Shown here: positions 63,238-64,000 of the stretch, piece by piece
How the letters are laid out: each line of letters starts with the position of its first letter
Numbering within the stretch: the first letter of the stretch is position 1
NCBI RefSeq assembly: GCF_031846415.1
Contig: NZ_JAVRHT010000007.1
Span: 1 to 64,000, forward strand
From: Rubrivirga litoralis
GTDB lineage: Bacteria > Bacteroidota > Rhodothermia > Rhodothermales > Rubricoccaceae
Direction: 5' to 3'
DNA: 64,000 bases
Made by a program: the position numbers and the translations under genes
The notes under the pieces: model-generated
Seen by the model: the letters and a program-made list of their open reading frames with translations, nothing else
Told to the model about the DNA's origin: nothing
Database searches by the model: none

Positions 63238-64000
63238 ATGAGCATCCCCGACCTCGCCATCAACAACCGGGTCGCCGTCGTCGTGCTGACGGTGGCGCTC
63301 ACGCTGGCCGGGCTCGTCGCCTACGTGGCGCTCCCGAAGGAGAGCCAGCCGCAGATCGAGTTTGCGACGATCGTGGTGACCACGATCTACCCCGGCGCGA
63401 GCCCCGACGACATCGAGGCCATCATCACGCAGGAGGTGGAGCGCGAGGTGAACTCGATTTCGGGTCTCGACGAGCTACGGTCGACGAGCACCGAGGGCGT
63501 CTCGACCGTCATCGCTGAGTTCCTGCCGGACAAGGACATCAACGAGGCCAGCCGCGAGGTCCGCGAGGCCGTCGACCTGGCCAAGACCGAGTTCCCCGCC
63601 GATGTCGAGGAGCCGATCGTGTCCGAGATCGACGTGAGCGAGTTCCCGGTCCTCACCGTCAACCTCCTCACCGCCGGCTCCCTCTCCGACCTCCGCGAGA
63701 CGGCCGAGGACCTCCAGGACGAGATCGAGGGCGTCCCCGGCGTGCTCGAAGTGGACCTCTTGGGCGGGTTGGAGCGCGAGGTCCAGGTCGACGCCGACCT
63801 CACGGCGCTCCAGGGCTACAACCTGTCGATCAACGACCTCGTCACGGCCGTCCAGACCGAGAACACGAACATCCCCGGCGGCTCCATCGACGTCGGCCCC
63901 GAAAACTACCTCGTCCGCGTCGACGGCGAGTTCGACGACCCGTCCGAGATCCTCGACCTCGTGGTCGCCGCCCCGGGCGGGGTGCCGGTCTACGTCCGCG
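63238..64000 (+). CDS. RND efflux pump permease (partial, N-terminal 254 residues)
   Basis: The start of an AcrB/CzcA-type inner-membrane pump that runs off the window. It begins MSIPDLAINNRVAVVVLTVAL with the first membrane helix, followed by porter-domain blocks YPGASPDDIEAIITQEVEREVNSI, EVREAVDLAKTEFP and GVPGVLEVDLLGG. These are typical of the hydrophobic and amphiphilic-compound RND families. It forms a tripartite pump with the upstream MFP and TolC genes under TetR control. The specificity cannot be judged from this part. The start at 63238 follows CCCCCGCCCCGCC. Confidence 0.92.
   Translation, partial: MSIPDLAINNRVAVVVLTVALTLAGLVAYVALPKESQPQIEFATIVVTTIYPGASPDDIEAIITQEVEREVNSISGLDELRSTSTEGVSTVIAEFLPDKDINEASREVREAVDLAKTEFPADVEEPIVSEIDVSEFPVLTVNLLTAGSLSDLRETAEDLQDEIEGVPGVLEVDLLGGLEREVQVDADLTALQGYNLSINDLVTAVQTENTNIPGGSIDVGPENYLVRVDGEFDDPSEILDLVVAAPGGVPVYVR

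Overview
The window is very GC-rich DNA from a Gram-negative, didermic, heterotrophic bacterium. It most resembles the Rhodothermota/Bacteroidota lineage, probably the marine Rhodothermales (Rubricoccaceae-like). That assignment is an inference from SusC/SusD, an Oar-like TonB receptor, a FecI/FecR/STN-receptor trio, KorAB, BamD, GH144 and GH3 enzymes, and starts that mostly lack Shine-Dalgarno sequences and follow C-rich leaders. I see no rRNA, tRNA, CRISPR array, insertion sequence or prophage.

Layout. 0.1-16 kb is mostly housekeeping: methyltransferase, dut, peptide transporter, korBA, BtpA-family protein with apaG, lysA, thyA-folA, a short-chain dehydrogenase, a membrane dipeptidase and a secreted phosphodiesterase. 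16-30 kb holds a large Oar-like receptor, gamma-glutamyltransferase, an S9 peptidase, several secreted or lipoproteins of unknown role, purine nucleoside phosphorylase and recX. 30-35 kb is an ECF sigma / FecR / TonB-receptor signalling operon. 35-39.6 kb holds bamD, a TPR periplasmic-binding protein, a fluoride exporter and an orphan solute-binding lipoprotein. 39.7-53.2 kb is a polysaccharide-utilisation locus on the minus strand: LacI regulator, SusC, SusD, GH3 beta-glucosidase, formylglycine sulfatase, endonuclease/exonuclease/phosphatase-fold enzyme, and a GH144-SGNH fusion. A promoter with a LacI-type operator lies upstream of the regulator. 53.4-59 kb holds meaB, aspS, a lipoprotein and a mannose-1-phosphate guanylyltransferase. 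59.2-64 kb is a TetR-TolC-MFP-RND efflux operon, cut off by the window end.

Two things stand out. First, the intergenic DNA has an organised repeat system. The 11-base word GGGCGGGGCGG (or GGGCGGGGTGG) and its complement occur in almost every gap and in many genes, often as paired inverted copies. Four copies of a roughly 200-300 bp composite element (A-D), plus one short inverted variant (E), lie between genes. Three tandem arrays have different 7-bp units but each contains exactly 11 units (77 bp). Arrays tend to be G-rich directly after stop codons and C-rich directly before start codons in the sense strand, so neighbouring arrays could pair in the mRNA. They resemble the heptanucleotide STRR repeats of filamentous cyanobacteria.

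Second, the utilisation locus has unusual protein architectures. Its SusD carries an HtrA-like PDZ domain inserted near the C-terminus, and its GH144 enzyme is fused to a complete SGNH esterase domain. Together with the GH3 enzyme, sulfatase and phosphatase-fold protein this suggests breakdown of a substituted beta-1,2-glucan or similar polymer.
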